Below, piece by piece: positions 45,624 through 55,022 of a stretch of 64,000 bases of DNA. The first letter of the stretch is position 1. Each line of letters begins with the position of its first letter. The DNA is from Oceanobacillus bengalensis (GTDB lineage Bacteria; Bacillota; Bacilli; Bacillales; Amphibacillaceae), in NCBI RefSeq assembly GCF_003628445.1, contig NZ_RBZO01000023.1, positions 1-64,000 on the forward strand, read 5' to 3'. Under the pieces are notes generated by a model. It saw nothing but the letters and a program-made list of their open reading frames with translations. It did not search any database and had not been told where the DNA came from. A program made the position numbers and the translations under genes.

Positions 45624-45908
45624 TTAATGTCCAGCTTCTCTATTATCATAACGACTTACACAATCCTTTTCACTAAATTTCGTCTCCATTTCGACTGTAT
45701 GGGTAACACCATTTGATGCTAGGATATCTCTTTTCACAAAATTATCTTGCCTCTTTTCCTTCTTTCTGTATTCCTTAATAATAGGTTGTATCCGCTTCGT
45801 TCGTATGACCTGCCCCCTATTTGCTACATCACTTCTACAATTATGTTCAATACTTCCCTTCGTAATATAATGACTATCATTCACAAAACACAGCATCTCT
45901 TCAATCAA
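45624..45908 (-). CDS. Hypothetical small protein
   Basis: An open frame of 94 codons from a TTG at 45908. Its last 50 residues look protein-like (KRQDNFVKRDILASNGVTHT, then MEMETKFSEKDC-type segment and RYDNREAGH), and a GTG start near 45730 behind GAGG is possible. I do not recognise a family and the start is uncertain. Confidence 0.35.
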   Translation of the reverse strand: MIEEMLCFVNDSHYITKGSIEHNCRSDVANRGQVIRTKRIQPIIKEYRKKEKRQDNFVKRDILASNGVTHTVEMETKFSEKDCVSRYDNREAGH

Positions 45909-45969
45909 ACCTGAAGTATCCCTTGCATTTATCCACAGGACTATATATAATTATCAGATTCAATATTCC

Positions 45970-46165
45970 TTATCATAAAAAAAGCATAGCACATTTCCCT
46001 CTATGCATTCTAGGGAGCATGTGGATATTTATTAAGATGACAAGTGTGGCATCACAGGGCATTTGTTATGAAACGCAAAACTTTTAAAATAAAGTGGATA
46101 ATCTGGAGCACAATTATATTAGAGCTTACTCTAAGAAGCAGTCGCCTAAGATACTGCTTCTTTTA
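45970..46165 (+). promoter_or_regulatory. Degenerate T-box leader relic before the EamA gene
   Basis: Several segments match the T-box at 60239-60516: AAAAGCATAGCACATTT with TAGGGAGC, GATAATCTGGAGCACAATTAT and the terminator AGAAGCAG..CTGCTTCTTTTA (46134-46164). The T-box core is altered to GTGTGGCATCACAGGG, and the stretch holding the specifier loop is deleted. It probably no longer senses tRNA but the hairpin may still attenuate the transporter gene. Confidence 0.6.
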
Positions 46166-46212
46166 TATTGGATTACCATTAATCATTTATATTTATTAGG
46201 AGAGTAACAAAT

Positions 46213-47079
46213 ATGTTAAAAGCTTATGCTTGGCTAATTTTCTGTGTAGTTGTTTGGGGAAGTAACTTTGTATTTGGTAAGATATTGGTTCAGGATTTCT
46301 CACCAACTCTGTTAACATCCCTAAGACTTTTCTTTATTGTGATATTATTACTGGGATTATCAGCTTACAAAAAACAATTGAAACGATTAAACAAAAGTGA
46401 TTTACTTGCAATTTTTTCTTTAGGAATTGTTGGTGTATTCATTAATCAATGGTCCTTCTTTGTAGGATTACAAACAGCTGATTCTACAACATCTGCATTA
46501 ATTCTAGCGACAGCGCCAATATTAACTGGCTTCCTGGCTGCTATTTTTTTAAAAGAAAAATTAAGCCTTCCAACGCTATTAGGATCTATTGTTGCAATCA
46601 TTGGGATTTATTTTGTTGTAGCTAAAGGGAACCTGTCTTCATTACACATTGATACAGGTCTTATATGGATTGTCATAACGATGGTAACTTTCGCTATCAT
46701 GATTATTATAACGAGAGTAATCTCCCAAAGAATTGACCCACTTACAATCACGTTATATTCAAATATTGTGGGATTTATTATTTCAATTCCGTTTGCTTTT
46801 CTTTTGGACAATCCTATACGAATAAGTACTGAAGCTTCTGATTGGGCTTTTCTCATCGTAACAGCCGTTGTTGTCCATGGTATAGCCAACCTTATTTGGA
46901 ATAATAACATTCGCCATGTCGCTGCTTCAAAGGCTTCTATATTATCTAATTTGGAACCTTTTGTAGCGATGATTATGGGAGTAATCTTACTTTCCAAGGC
47001 AATTACAGTGTTTGAGATAGTAGGTTCCATTATTATTGTTGGAGGAGTCATGCTTTCTACCTATCAACGAAAAAGTTAA
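46213..47079 (+). CDS. EamA/DMT-family permease
   Basis: The 288-residue protein has ten predicted membrane helices in two EamA repeats (about 5-135 and 150-285), starting AWLIFCVVVWGSNFVFGK. Such drug/metabolite transporters export amino acids or metabolites. The ribosome site TTAGGAGAG is strong. A T-box relic upstream hints at an amino-acid connection, but the substrate cannot be told. Confidence 0.88.
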   Translation: MLKAYAWLIFCVVVWGSNFVFGKILVQDFSPTLLTSLRLFFIVILLLGLSAYKKQLKRLNKSDLLAIFSLGIVGVFINQWSFFVGLQTADSTTSALILATAPILTGFLAAIFLKEKLSLPTLLGSIVAIIGIYFVVAKGNLSSLHIDTGLIWIVITMVTFAIMIIITRVISQRIDPLTITLYSNIVGFIISIPFAFLLDNPIRISTEASDWAFLIVTAVVVHGIANLIWNNNIRHVAASKASILSNLEPFVAMIMGVILLSKAITVFEIVGSIIIVGGVMLSTYQRKS

Positions 47080-47267
47080 GTAACCAAGTAGCTCAAGGTT
47101 ATCTTTTCTCTACTGATAAGGATAAAAAACATTAACGCTAGCATTACGTAATCCATACTAAATAAATGCGAAAATCAATGAAAACCCTGATATAGATGTC
47201 CTTCCTGAAAAGACTACCATAACATATAATGTCATGTGTTCGATTCCGGGGATACGGGGGTGAAGGA

Positions 47268-47522
47268 ATGTCAGCTGAATATTACAATATGTGCTGCCGA
47301 TATAAAGGTAGAGCAGTAAGAATAACAACGCGTGATGGGAGAACTCATAGAGGAATTATTCGACATGTTGACAAAAGAAGCGTCTATTTACAGCCATTTG
47401 GCCCTACTAGAAATCTTGGTGGGTTTGGCTATGGTTACGGATACGGCTATGGTGGATTTGGATTAGGGATTGCTTTAGGGGCAATTGGCACACTGGCTCT
47501 CCTACCATTTTTCTTTTGGTAG
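47268..47522 (+). CDS. Small protein with Sm-like N-terminus and Gly/Tyr-rich membrane tail
   Basis: ATG 47268 follows GGGGGTGAAGGA. The 84-residue product begins with a block (GRAVRITTRDGRTHRGIIRH) like one half of an Sm/SH3-type barrel, then a Gly-Tyr repeat (GYGYGYGYGGFG) and a hydrophobic C-terminus (LGIALGAIGTLALLPFFFW). I recall similar short proteins in other Bacillaceae, of unknown role. It may be membrane-attached. Confidence 0.75.
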   Translation: MSAEYYNMCCRYKGRAVRITTRDGRTHRGIIRHVDKRSVYLQPFGPTRNLGGFGYGYGYGYGGFGLGIALGAIGTLALLPFFFW

Positions 47523-47550
47523 TAGTTTGCCATATTTTTACGAAAGCAAA

Positions 47551-47587
47551 CGAAAAACAGACGTAAAATTATTCGTCTGTTTTCGTT
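47551..47587. terminator. Bidirectional terminator
   Basis: AAAACAGACG (47554-47563) pairs with CGTCTGTTTT (47574-47583). Confidence 0.85.
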
Positions 47588-48367
47588 TTATTCTAAAGTA
47601 ACCTTAGCTATCATTTCTGTATCTATAATAAATAGACTTTTACTAGTATGGTGAAATGCTTCTACATATTTATTTACTAAATAGTACCCGACACAATATC
47701 CCGACATTTTTGGATGTAAACCCGCACCATACAAAAGCTTATGATGTTTAGCAGAGTTCTTTGAAGTATTTCTATTTGGATAGATTAGCTTATTCCAAAT
47801 CATTTTAAGCTCTTCATCTGAATAAAAAGATGTCCAGTCAGCTGTACATTCTTCACCAAATCTTTCACATACTGCATATTCTGCCAACCCTTCCAAAACA
47901 ATTGTGTCTAACAACACGTAGTCCTCTTCTTTCTTATTAAATTTTGTTAATCGACAAACATGATTATATTCATGTGTAAACAAGGCACTTATATCTTTTT
48001 CAGTATTTTCCTCGGAGACAAATAAAAATAATTTATCCTTAAAAGCTAGACCTGATTTTTCCACTACATCTCGTTTAAGAAGTTGATGACTATTTAGTGG
48101 GAAAATAAAAATTGGAATATCAGGCCCATCCCACATTTCTTTTAGAATTTGATGCTCCTTTTCTATTACTTCCCACGTGTTATTATTTCTTAAAGTTTTT
48201 ACGAGATCTGTTCCTCTTTTAGTTGGTTGATACATTCCGTGTAAACTTAAATATTCATAGACTTCCGAGGCCGAAGCATCAGCAAAATATACTTTTAATT
48301 TTTCGCATATATCAATTGGGTAATCATATAACTTCAGCAACCATTTATCCGTCCGAATTACACTCAT
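47588..48367 (-). CDS. yjaZ: DUF2268 putative zinc protease, YjaZ-like
   Basis: The 259-residue protein has the zinc motif HEYNH (about residue 132) with the third ligand in VLEGLAEYA, as in the DUF2268 family. The C-terminus has YGAGLHPKMSGYCVGYYLV, also a family block. B. subtilis YjaZ is of unknown function. ATG 48367 is followed closely upstream by a GGGGTGTAG site. Confidence 0.85.
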   Translation of the reverse strand: MSVIRTDKWLLKLYDYPIDICEKLKVYFADASASEVYEYLSLHGMYQPTKRGTDLVKTLRNNNTWEVIEKEHQILKEMWDGPDIPIFIFPLNSHQLLKRDVVEKSGLAFKDKLFLFVSEENTEKDISALFTHEYNHVCRLTKFNKKEEDYVLLDTIVLEGLAEYAVCERFGEECTADWTSFYSDEELKMIWNKLIYPNRNTSKNSAKHHKLLYGAGLHPKMSGYCVGYYLVNKYVEAFHHTSKSLFIIDTEMIAKVTLE

Positions 48368-48537
48368 TTTCTACACCCCTACACAAAGCAATTTTTAATA
48401 TAATATGAATTTAATTGGTAAATATTGCGAAACATCCTAATAAAAAATAAATGCTATTTCATTAGTACGCATACCCTCCCATAAACCCTCTTCAGCAATA
48501 ATATAAAATAGAACATAAAAATGGAGGTGTTTCCTAT

Positions 48538-48759
48538 ATGTTTCACCAAAAACCTAGACGCCCTATTCCGCCATACGCAATGAGACCACGGCACAGATTA
48601 TCTCAAAATCCAAGAATATCCACTAGACCAAATTTATTATCTTCATTTCGGACATCCGATGGAAAAATAGATATAGAAAAAATAAGTATTACTGGAAAAC
48701 AAATAATGGATGTGTACAGCCAAGTGAGTCCTCTAGTTTCTAAATTCATTAAAAGATAA
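48538..48759 (+). CDS. YppG-like small protein
   Basis: The 73-residue product has a Pro/Arg-rich start (KPRRPIPPYAMRPRHR) and a C-terminus PNLLSSFRTSDGKIDIEKIS ... QVSPLVSKFIKR that matches the YppG family, a small Bacillaceae-specific group possibly linked to spores. Ribosome site ATGGAGGTG precedes it. The next gene begins 14 nt later, so they form an operon. Confidence 0.7.
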   Translation: MFHQKPRRPIPPYAMRPRHRLSQNPRISTRPNLLSSFRTSDGKIDIEKISITGKQIMDVYSQVSPLVSKFIKR

Positions 48760-48773
48760 GGGAGTGAATTAAC

Positions 48774-49487
48774 TTGGATTACACATATCTTGATTGTCTT
48801 GCATTACTCGGAGTTGGCGGGGCACATCCTGGCGGGCTTGGCCTTACGAAAGACATCTTATCCAAAGAAACGATAGATAAAACAACATCGGTTCTTGATA
48901 TTGGATGCGGAACAGGTCAAACTGCTGCTCACATTGCCACGCAGTATAATTGCCAAGTTAGTGCAATAGATAATAATCGGACTATGTTGGAAAAAGCAAA
49001 GGAAAGATTCTTTTCACTACAATTACCTATAGAGTTACAGCAGGCAAACGCGGAAAATATCCCCTATCAAGAAAATGTATTCGATATCGTTTTATCAGAA
49101 TCTGTTCTTTCATTTACAGATGTCTCCAAGACCATTCAGGAAGCTCATCGGGTATTAAAACCAAATGGTATACTTTTGGCTATTGAAATGACACTCGACG
49201 TTCACCATTCTAAGAAACACTTAGAAGAGATTAAAAGTTTTTATGGTGTACCGCAATTATTAACCGAATTTGAATGGATAATCGCCTTTCAGAAAGGAGG
49301 GTATAACCACATAAATATAGAAAAACATGAAATACAGTTTAATGAAAATAATGCTGACGATGCTGCTGATTTCTCTCTTTCAGAAGATATAGATTATGAA
49401 TACTTTACTATTTTGAAAGAACATGAAAACCTAGCAAACGTATATAAGGATATACTAGGCTTTCGAATATTTAGATGCAGTAAATAA
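48774..49487 (+). CDS. Class I SAM-dependent methyltransferase
   Basis: The 237-residue protein has the Rossmann motif VLDIGCGTGQTAAHIA, acidic loop SAIDNNRTMLEKA, and the motif ANAENIPYQENVFDIVLSES. It starts with HPGGLGLT, as in some UbiE-like enzymes of firmicutes. Substrate unknown. TTG 48774 follows AAGGGAGTG. It is co-transcribed with the yppG-like gene. Confidence 0.85.
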   Translation: MDYTYLDCLALLGVGGAHPGGLGLTKDILSKETIDKTTSVLDIGCGTGQTAAHIATQYNCQVSAIDNNRTMLEKAKERFFSLQLPIELQQANAENIPYQENVFDIVLSESVLSFTDVSKTIQEAHRVLKPNGILLAIEMTLDVHHSKKHLEEIKSFYGVPQLLTEFEWIIAFQKGGYNHINIEKHEIQFNENNADDAADFSLSEDIDYEYFTILKEHENLANVYKDILGFRIFRCSK

Positions 49488-49575
49488 TCTAAACTTTAAA
49501 TCAATACAGAAAATGAGACTTTCGAGCATAAATTTATAAAAGTAGAATTGATTATAAACCCTTTTATTTCAACAA

Positions 49576-49610
49576 AAAATGACCACCAAATTTATATTGA
49601 TGGTCATTTT
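49576..49610. terminator. Bidirectional terminator
   Basis: AAAATGACCA(CCA) and T(GA)TGGTCATTTT form a stem between the methyltransferase gene and the phn operon. Confidence 0.8.
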
Positions 49611-49671
49611 AACTTAAATCTTTGATGTTTGCGATAGGCAAGAGAACTCATTAATAGACTTCTATCCCGGC

Positions 49672-50478
49672 TTACCCTCGAACTAATTTGGCCCGCAAGC
49701 GATTTGATAGCCATTCTACTAGTAAAATCAATATCACGAGACCAATTAATAACGAACCTACCTCATTCCAGCGATACGCATTCATTGCAAAAATCAGTGG
49801 AGCACCAATCCCTCCAGCACCTACTAAACCGAGAACAGCAGCATCTCGCAAATTCATATCAAATCGGTATATAACAATCGATAAAAACATAGCAAATAGC
49901 TGTGGAATAATACCGAAGCGAATTTTTTCAAATATGTTGCAGCCAATCGATGTCATTGATTCAAGTACCTTTGTATCCAAATCTTCAATTGCATCCACGT
50001 ATAGTTTAGACAACATCCCAATCGATGTTAAAGACATCGTCAAAACCCCTGCAAATGCACCAGGTCCAGTCACCCGAATAAACATTAAGCCATATACGAT
50101 TGCAGGAACGGTACGAACAAAAATTAAAACAATACGAGTTACATAGGCAACTGGTGCAGGTACAACATTGGATGCAGAAAGAAAAGCAAATGGAATGGCT
50201 AAAATAGCACCAATTATTGTTCCTAGAAAAGCAATGGCCACGGTTTCTATTAATAAATAGAGTACTCCCTGCTGGTTAAAGGTCAACAATAACTCTAAAT
50301 CTGGCTGTAAGATGCCAGTAATAATATTTATGGCAACCTGAAATCCCTGCGTTTCCATTTCACTTAAATCAATCGCAGATAAAGACCACCCAAAAAGAAG
50401 TAGCAAAATGAGAGAAACTGTGATCATGTAGGTTTTATTTTTCGGTTCCCATTTAAGTTGATTTTCAATTGTATTCAC
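49672..50478 (-). CDS. phnE: Phosphonate-type ABC transporter permease (second)
   Basis: The 268-residue protein has six membrane helices and the permease loop AAVLGLVGAGGIGAPL that contacts the ATPase. It is a PhnE-type importer subunit and lies 12 nt after the first permease. Two different permeases probably form a heterodimer. Confidence 0.9.
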   Translation of the reverse strand: MNTIENQLKWEPKNKTYMITVSLILLLLFGWSLSAIDLSEMETQGFQVAINIITGILQPDLELLLTFNQQGVLYLLIETVAIAFLGTIIGAILAIPFAFLSASNVVPAPVAYVTRIVLIFVRTVPAIVYGLMFIRVTGPGAFAGVLTMSLTSIGMLSKLYVDAIEDLDTKVLESMTSIGCNIFEKIRFGIIPQLFAMFLSIVIYRFDMNLRDAAVLGLVGAGGIGAPLIFAMNAYRWNEVGSLLIGLVILILLVEWLSNRLRAKLVRG

Positions 50479-50490
50479 GTATTCTCCCCC

Positions 50491-51306
50491 TTACATTAAC
50501 TTCTTCCGAAAATATTCACTGGCATTTTCAATGATAAATACTGTAATCACAAGCAGCAGTAGAATGATTCCTACATTAGCATAATTTCTCCAGCCTAGTC
50601 CTTCGTTCAGCAGTAAACCAATTCCGCCTGCACCAACATAGCCTAGGATAGCTGCATATCGAACATTCCCCTCAAAACAGAACAATGATGTAGAAAGATA
50701 GTTTGGAAGAATCTGTGGAAAAACGGCATAGCGAAATGCTTGAACTTTTGTTAATCCAATCGACTCCATTGCTTCAAATGCACCCATATCAACATTTTCA
50801 ATCTGTTCATATAATAGCTTTCCAACATAAGCAAGTGTAAATAAGAAAATAGCTACTGTTCCCGCAACCGTTCCAAGCCCAAAAACAAAAGTTGCAATCA
50901 AGGCGGAAATAAGTGTAGGCAAGGTGCGAAGAATACTTAGGAAAAACGTAAACAAAGCAACAACGACCTTGCTCTTTACAATATTAGACGAAGCTAGAAC
51001 TGCAATCGGCAAGGCAACCAAAGCACCTAACAGCGAACCTAGGAGCGACATTTTTATCGTATCCAACAATGGCACCCAAATATTAGAAAAATGCTCCCAA
51101 TTTGGAGGAATCATTTGCCCGATAATAACAAAAAACTGCATCCACCGCTCTAAAAGTAATTCCAGTTCAAACCCAGTTATTCTAATTGAAATAATCACTG
51201 CTAGAAGAAGAAGTGCCACAATGAATGGCAGGCGTGATCGTTTTTCATATACCGTTTTTCCATTTTCTAATGTGATTTTTTTAGGAAGAAAAATGCGATC
51301 ATACAT
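50491..51306 (-). CDS. phnE: Phosphonate-type ABC transporter permease (first)
   Basis: 271 residues, six membrane helices, ATPase-contact loop AAILGYVGAGGIGLLL. Its start overlaps phnC by 8 nt. With phnD, phnC and the second permease it makes a complete importer for phosphonate, phosphite or a related oxyanion; no phosphonate-degrading genes are in the window. Confidence 0.9.
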   Translation of the reverse strand: MYDRIFLPKKITLENGKTVYEKRSRLPFIVALLLLAVIISIRITGFELELLLERWMQFFVIIGQMIPPNWEHFSNIWVPLLDTIKMSLLGSLLGALVALPIAVLASSNIVKSKVVVALFTFFLSILRTLPTLISALIATFVFGLGTVAGTVAIFLFTLAYVGKLLYEQIENVDMGAFEAMESIGLTKVQAFRYAVFPQILPNYLSTSLFCFEGNVRYAAILGYVGAGGIGLLLNEGLGWRNYANVGIILLLLVITVFIIENASEYFRKKLM

Positions 51307-52081
51307 AGCTTACTTCTTCCTTTCTACTCACCTCTAGTTCCTTCTGGTTGTTGCCATAAATCATATCCAATATATCCTGATTCACTTCGGATGCTGCACC
51401 GTCATATACTACTTGGCCTTTACTGATACCGATAATTCGATTTGCGTATTCCAACGCTAATTCTACATGGTGAATATTCATAATCACGGTCATTTTCATT
51501 TCCTGATTGATGTGTTTAAAGTCATCCATTACTTGTTTTGCGGTTACCGGGTCTAAAGAAGCTACTGGTTCATCCGCTAACAGAATCGCGGGGTTTTGTG
51601 CTAGTGTGCGAGCAAGAGCAACACGTTGCTGCTGACCACCCGATAACTGGTCGACTCGTGCGTAAGCTTTATCTAAAATTCCAACTTGGTCCAACGCCAT
51701 TAATGCTTCTCTTTTCTGTTCCTGCGTATATACTCCTAGAAGCTTGCGCCAAAACGGCATTTCAGGAACAAACGATACAAGGACATTTTTGATCACCGTT
51801 GTTCTAGTAACTAAATTAAACGACTGAAAAATCATACCAATTTTTCTGCGGAACTTACGAACTTCTTTCCCTTTTAAAGCAGCTACCTCAACACCATCGA
51901 CTACCAGTTTTCCATTGCTAATTTCATGCATACGATTGACACAACGAATCAATGTGGATTTCCCTGCGCCAGATAAACCAATAACAGCGACAAATTCTCC
52001 GTCCTCAATGGTTAGATTAATATTCTCAAGTGCCATTGTTCCATTGGGATATTTCTTATCCACTTCGATAAACTCTATCAT
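51299..52081 (-). CDS. phnC: Phosphonate-type ABC transporter ATPase
   Basis: The 260-residue ATPase has Walker A GLSGAGKST, signature LSGGQQQR, Walker B ILLADEPVASLD and switch His in NIHHVELAL. It energises the importer. It is separated from phnD by a hairpin terminator, which would lower its level relative to the binding protein. Confidence 0.93.
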   Translation of the reverse strand: MIEFIEVDKKYPNGTMALENINLTIEDGEFVAVIGLSGAGKSTLIRCVNRMHEISNGKLVVDGVEVAALKGKEVRKFRRKIGMIFQSFNLVTRTTVIKNVLVSFVPEMPFWRKLLGVYTQEQKREALMALDQVGILDKAYARVDQLSGGQQQRVALARTLAQNPAILLADEPVASLDPVTAKQVMDDFKHINQEMKMTVIMNIHHVELALEYANRIIGISKGQVVYDGAASEVNQDILDMIYGNNQKELEVSRKEEVSYV

Positions 52082-52123
52082 GCTAAAACTCCATTCTAAT
52101 ATTCTTCCAAATTATGTATAGGG

Positions 52124-52160
52124 TAAAAAAGAAGAGCATTTAGAAATGTCCTCTTTTTTA
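52124..52160 (-). terminator. Hairpin between phnD and phnC
   Basis: AAGAGG..AAATGCTCTTC on the minus strand, followed by TTTTTT. It lies after phnD inside the operon, likely a partial terminator. Confidence 0.65.
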
Positions 52161-52176
52161 CGTAAGATTTCCAGTT

Positions 52177-53286
52177 TTATTGACCTATTTGTTGTACAAT
52201 CTCTTGAGCAGCACGTTCATTATCATAATCAGCGTCTTCTGCTACTTGATAGCCTTCATGATTGTAAATGGAGATGACTTCTTTTCCAGCTTCCGATTCA
52301 CCGATATTGATGAATGCTTCTTGTAATGCTGCTTTTAATTCTTCGTCCATGATATCAGAATTTTTACTAACACTTACTGTATCATTGTAAATGCCTGGTG
52401 TTACCCCAATTAGATCTGTTTCCTCCCAAATGGTTGCAGATCGCTCCAGATCAGAAGTCCATACATCCTCATTGTCACGACGTCCATCGGCATACGTTAC
52501 CATGATGTCGGTTTGTTCTTGGGCTAATCGAGCAAATGCATTACCATAAGAATCAACTTGGACAACATTGTCTAAATCTGTAATGGTTTTATCGAAACGT
52601 TCTTGTAACCACAGCGCAGGATAAATATATCCTGCAGGAGAAGAGGAGGACATCACGCTCCAAGTTGCACTGTTTACATCTTCAAATGTTAATTCTTCCC
52701 CATTGTTTACTTTTTCTGCCAATTCCTGTCCTTTTTCAGATGGACCAGCAATAAGGATTGCGCGATAAGAAGTTGCTTGTATATCAGAATCCTCTGTTGG
52801 TTCATTTGCATTCCAATCTGCAGGATCATCGGAATCATTTGATAAACCAGCTCGAGTTGCAGTTAAGATAACCTCAGCACCATCATCGTATAATACATAC
52901 GTACCACCAGGAATCAAACCAATATCAGTTGTACCTGCTGACAAAGCTTCCCCAACTGCTTCATAATTCGTTCCAACGGTAATGTCCACATTCCCTACAT
53001 CATAGCCTAAGTTTGCTAATTCTTCTGTTAATAATTCTTTTAACGGTTCTGTAGCTGTAATAATTTCTTCTGGTTCTCTAGATGGTACAAACCCGATCGA
53101 TAGCTCATCAATTTGTCTATTTTCTTCAGCTTCCGCAGTTTCCTCGGATTCATTATTTTCTCCTGTATTTTCTTCTGTACTTTCTGTGTCTTCATTTTCA
53201 GCATCTACATTAGATTCTTCACTACATGCGGCTAGTAAAAAAACTAGCATGATTATACCTAAAACATAAACGATTTTCTTCTGCAA
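52177..53286 (-). CDS. phnD: Phosphonate-type substrate-binding lipoprotein
   Basis: The 369-residue protein has a lipoprotein signal (residues 1-20, LLAAC lipobox, Cys21), an acidic Glu/Asn/Ser-rich linker (22-60), then the PhnD binding domain starting LSIGFVPSREPEE with DITVGTNYEAVGEAL and TDIGLIPGGTYVLY. It is tethered to the outer membrane face and captures the ligand. First gene of the operon. Confidence 0.92.
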   Translation of the reverse strand: MQKKIVYVLGIIMLVFLLAACSEESNVDAENEDTESTEENTGENNESEETAEAEENRQIDELSIGFVPSREPEEIITATEPLKELLTEELANLGYDVGNVDITVGTNYEAVGEALSAGTTDIGLIPGGTYVLYDDGAEVILTATRAGLSNDSDDPADWNANEPTEDSDIQATSYRAILIAGPSEKGQELAEKVNNGEELTFEDVNSATWSVMSSSSPAGYIYPALWLQERFDKTITDLDNVVQVDSYGNAFARLAQEQTDIMVTYADGRRDNEDVWTSDLERSATIWEETDLIGVTPGIYNDTVSVSKNSDIMDEELKAALQEAFINIGESEAGKEVISIYNHEGYQVAEDADYDNERAAQEIVQQIGQ

Positions 53287-53675
53287 AACGATTCCCCTCT
53301 TTCTTTATAGTGTCGTTCAGTGTCGATTGTACGCATTCATTATTAAGCCGATATTAATCGGGTGTTAATTTTCTGTAATGAATTATATTTCTGGGAATTC
53401 CACTAATTATTGAAAGTTTTATTTCCTTCTAAATAAAAACGTTAAATAATAGTACAGAATAAAGGAAGAATAAAAGAAAGCTTATCTCTTTGAAAATAAC
53501 ATTTGTATTTTTGTTCACAATTCATTCATCAGACGTTTGCTATATTGTCATATGTAATATCGTTTTTTTATTGTATTTTGAGTTAAAATATAATAATGAT
53601 TGTTTATTTTTTCACAAAATGGGTATATCAGGTAATAAACTTGAATAAATCGCAAAATAAGGAGGTAGAAGATAC
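53287..53675. other. Divergent control region between phnD and ythA
   Basis: Contains a TATAAT at 53589-53594 directed to ythA and two TTCACAA words, at 53514 and 53611. The second, TTCACAAAATGGG at 53611-53623, shares TTCACAAAATG with the boxes before the roxS copies. A PHO-type box for phnD was not recognised. Confidence 0.5.
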
Positions 53676-55022
53676 TTGTTATTTGATGATCCAGTGTTTG
53701 CAAGTAGATTATTAACATTACTGACCCTATCCTTCCACATTATTTACGCAACAATTGGTGTGGGTGTCCCACTCTTTATTATGATTGCGCATTGGCTAGG
53801 AATTAAGAAAAATGACTACCACTACATTATGATGGCCAAACGATGGGCACGGGGATATCTTGTTACGGTTGCAGTCGGGGTAGTAACTGGTACCATCATC
53901 GGGTTACAGCTCTCATTATTATGGCCAAACTTTATGGAGCTTGCAGGTAATATTATTGCATTACCTCTTTTTATGGAAGTTTTTGCATTCTTCTTTGAAG
54001 CAATCTTCTTAGGTATTTATTCATATACATGGGACCGATTTGATCAACGAAAACATTTCTTGCTGTTAATTCCAGTGGCCATCGGCGCAGGATGTTCAGC
54101 ACTATTTATTACGATCGTTAATTCGTTTATGAATGCTCCACAAGGCTTTGACCTTGTCGATGGACAACTTGTGAATGCGAATCCATTACTTGCAATGTTC
54201 ACAGCAGCTATGCCGACAAAGGTCTCACACGTTTTAGCAACAGCATATATGACAGCAGCCTTTATGCTTGCAGCGATTGCAGCATATAAACTAATTAAAG
54301 GATCGAATCATGCGTACCATAAGAAAGCACTTCATATGACAATGAAGATTGGGCTTGTTTTCTCTATTGCTACAGCATTAATTGGTGACTTCTCTGGTAA
54401 ATATTTAGCAGAATATCAACCAGAAAAATTAGCTGTTGCTGAATGGCATTTTGAAACAGAGGAAGCCGCACCACTCTTGATGTATGGAATATTAGATGAA
54501 AATCAAGAAGTGAAATACGCCATTAAAATTCCTTTTGCATTAAGTATTTTGGCACATGGAAATCCTACTTCTGAAGTAATTGGTTTGGATCAATTCCCAG
54601 AAGAAGAAACCGCGCCACTCGTTACCCACTATTTCTTTGATTTAATGGTTACAATTGGTGTATTTATGATTGTATTAGCTCTCGTTTATTGGCTAGGGAC
54701 AAGGCTTTCATGGTCATTTGTAAAAGCAAATTGGTTCCGCTGGCTTATTGTTCTTGGTGGACCACTTTCCTTCCTGGCAATTGAGGCTGGCTGGTGGATG
54801 GCTGAGGTTGGAAGACAACCATGGATTCTTCGCGGAATAATGACGGTTGATCAAGCTGCCACCTCAAGTGATTATGTAGGATTGATGTTTATCTTGTTTG
54901 CAGCCCTGTACCTTGTATTAGGAATAGGAACGATTGTTGTACTACGTAGGATATTTAAAAATAATCCTGTAGATTTAGAGCTCAAGCGCTATGAAGCAAA
55001 ACAGGGTGGTGAAGAGAAATGA
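53676..55022 (+). CDS. ythA: Cytochrome bd-type oxidase subunit I (YthA)
   Basis: The 448-residue protein has nine membrane helices and the heme ligand His21 in LTLSFHIIYATIGVG, plus LPLFMEVFAFFFEAIFLG and SHVLATAYMTAAF. The Q loop is short, as in YthA and cyanide-insensitive oxidases. It reduces oxygen with quinol. TTG 53676 follows AAGGAGGTAG at 9 nt. It overlaps ythB by 4 nt. Confidence 0.92.
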   Translation: MLFDDPVFASRLLTLLTLSFHIIYATIGVGVPLFIMIAHWLGIKKNDYHYIMMAKRWARGYLVTVAVGVVTGTIIGLQLSLLWPNFMELAGNIIALPLFMEVFAFFFEAIFLGIYSYTWDRFDQRKHFLLLIPVAIGAGCSALFITIVNSFMNAPQGFDLVDGQLVNANPLLAMFTAAMPTKVSHVLATAYMTAAFMLAAIAAYKLIKGSNHAYHKKALHMTMKIGLVFSIATALIGDFSGKYLAEYQPEKLAVAEWHFETEEAAPLLMYGILDENQEVKYAIKIPFALSILAHGNPTSEVIGLDQFPEEETAPLVTHYFFDLMVTIGVFMIVLALVYWLGTRLSWSFVKANWFRWLIVLGGPLSFLAIEAGWWMAEVGRQPWILRGIMTVDQAATSSDYVGLMFILFAALYLVLGIGTIVVLRRIFKNNPVDLELKRYEAKQGGEEK

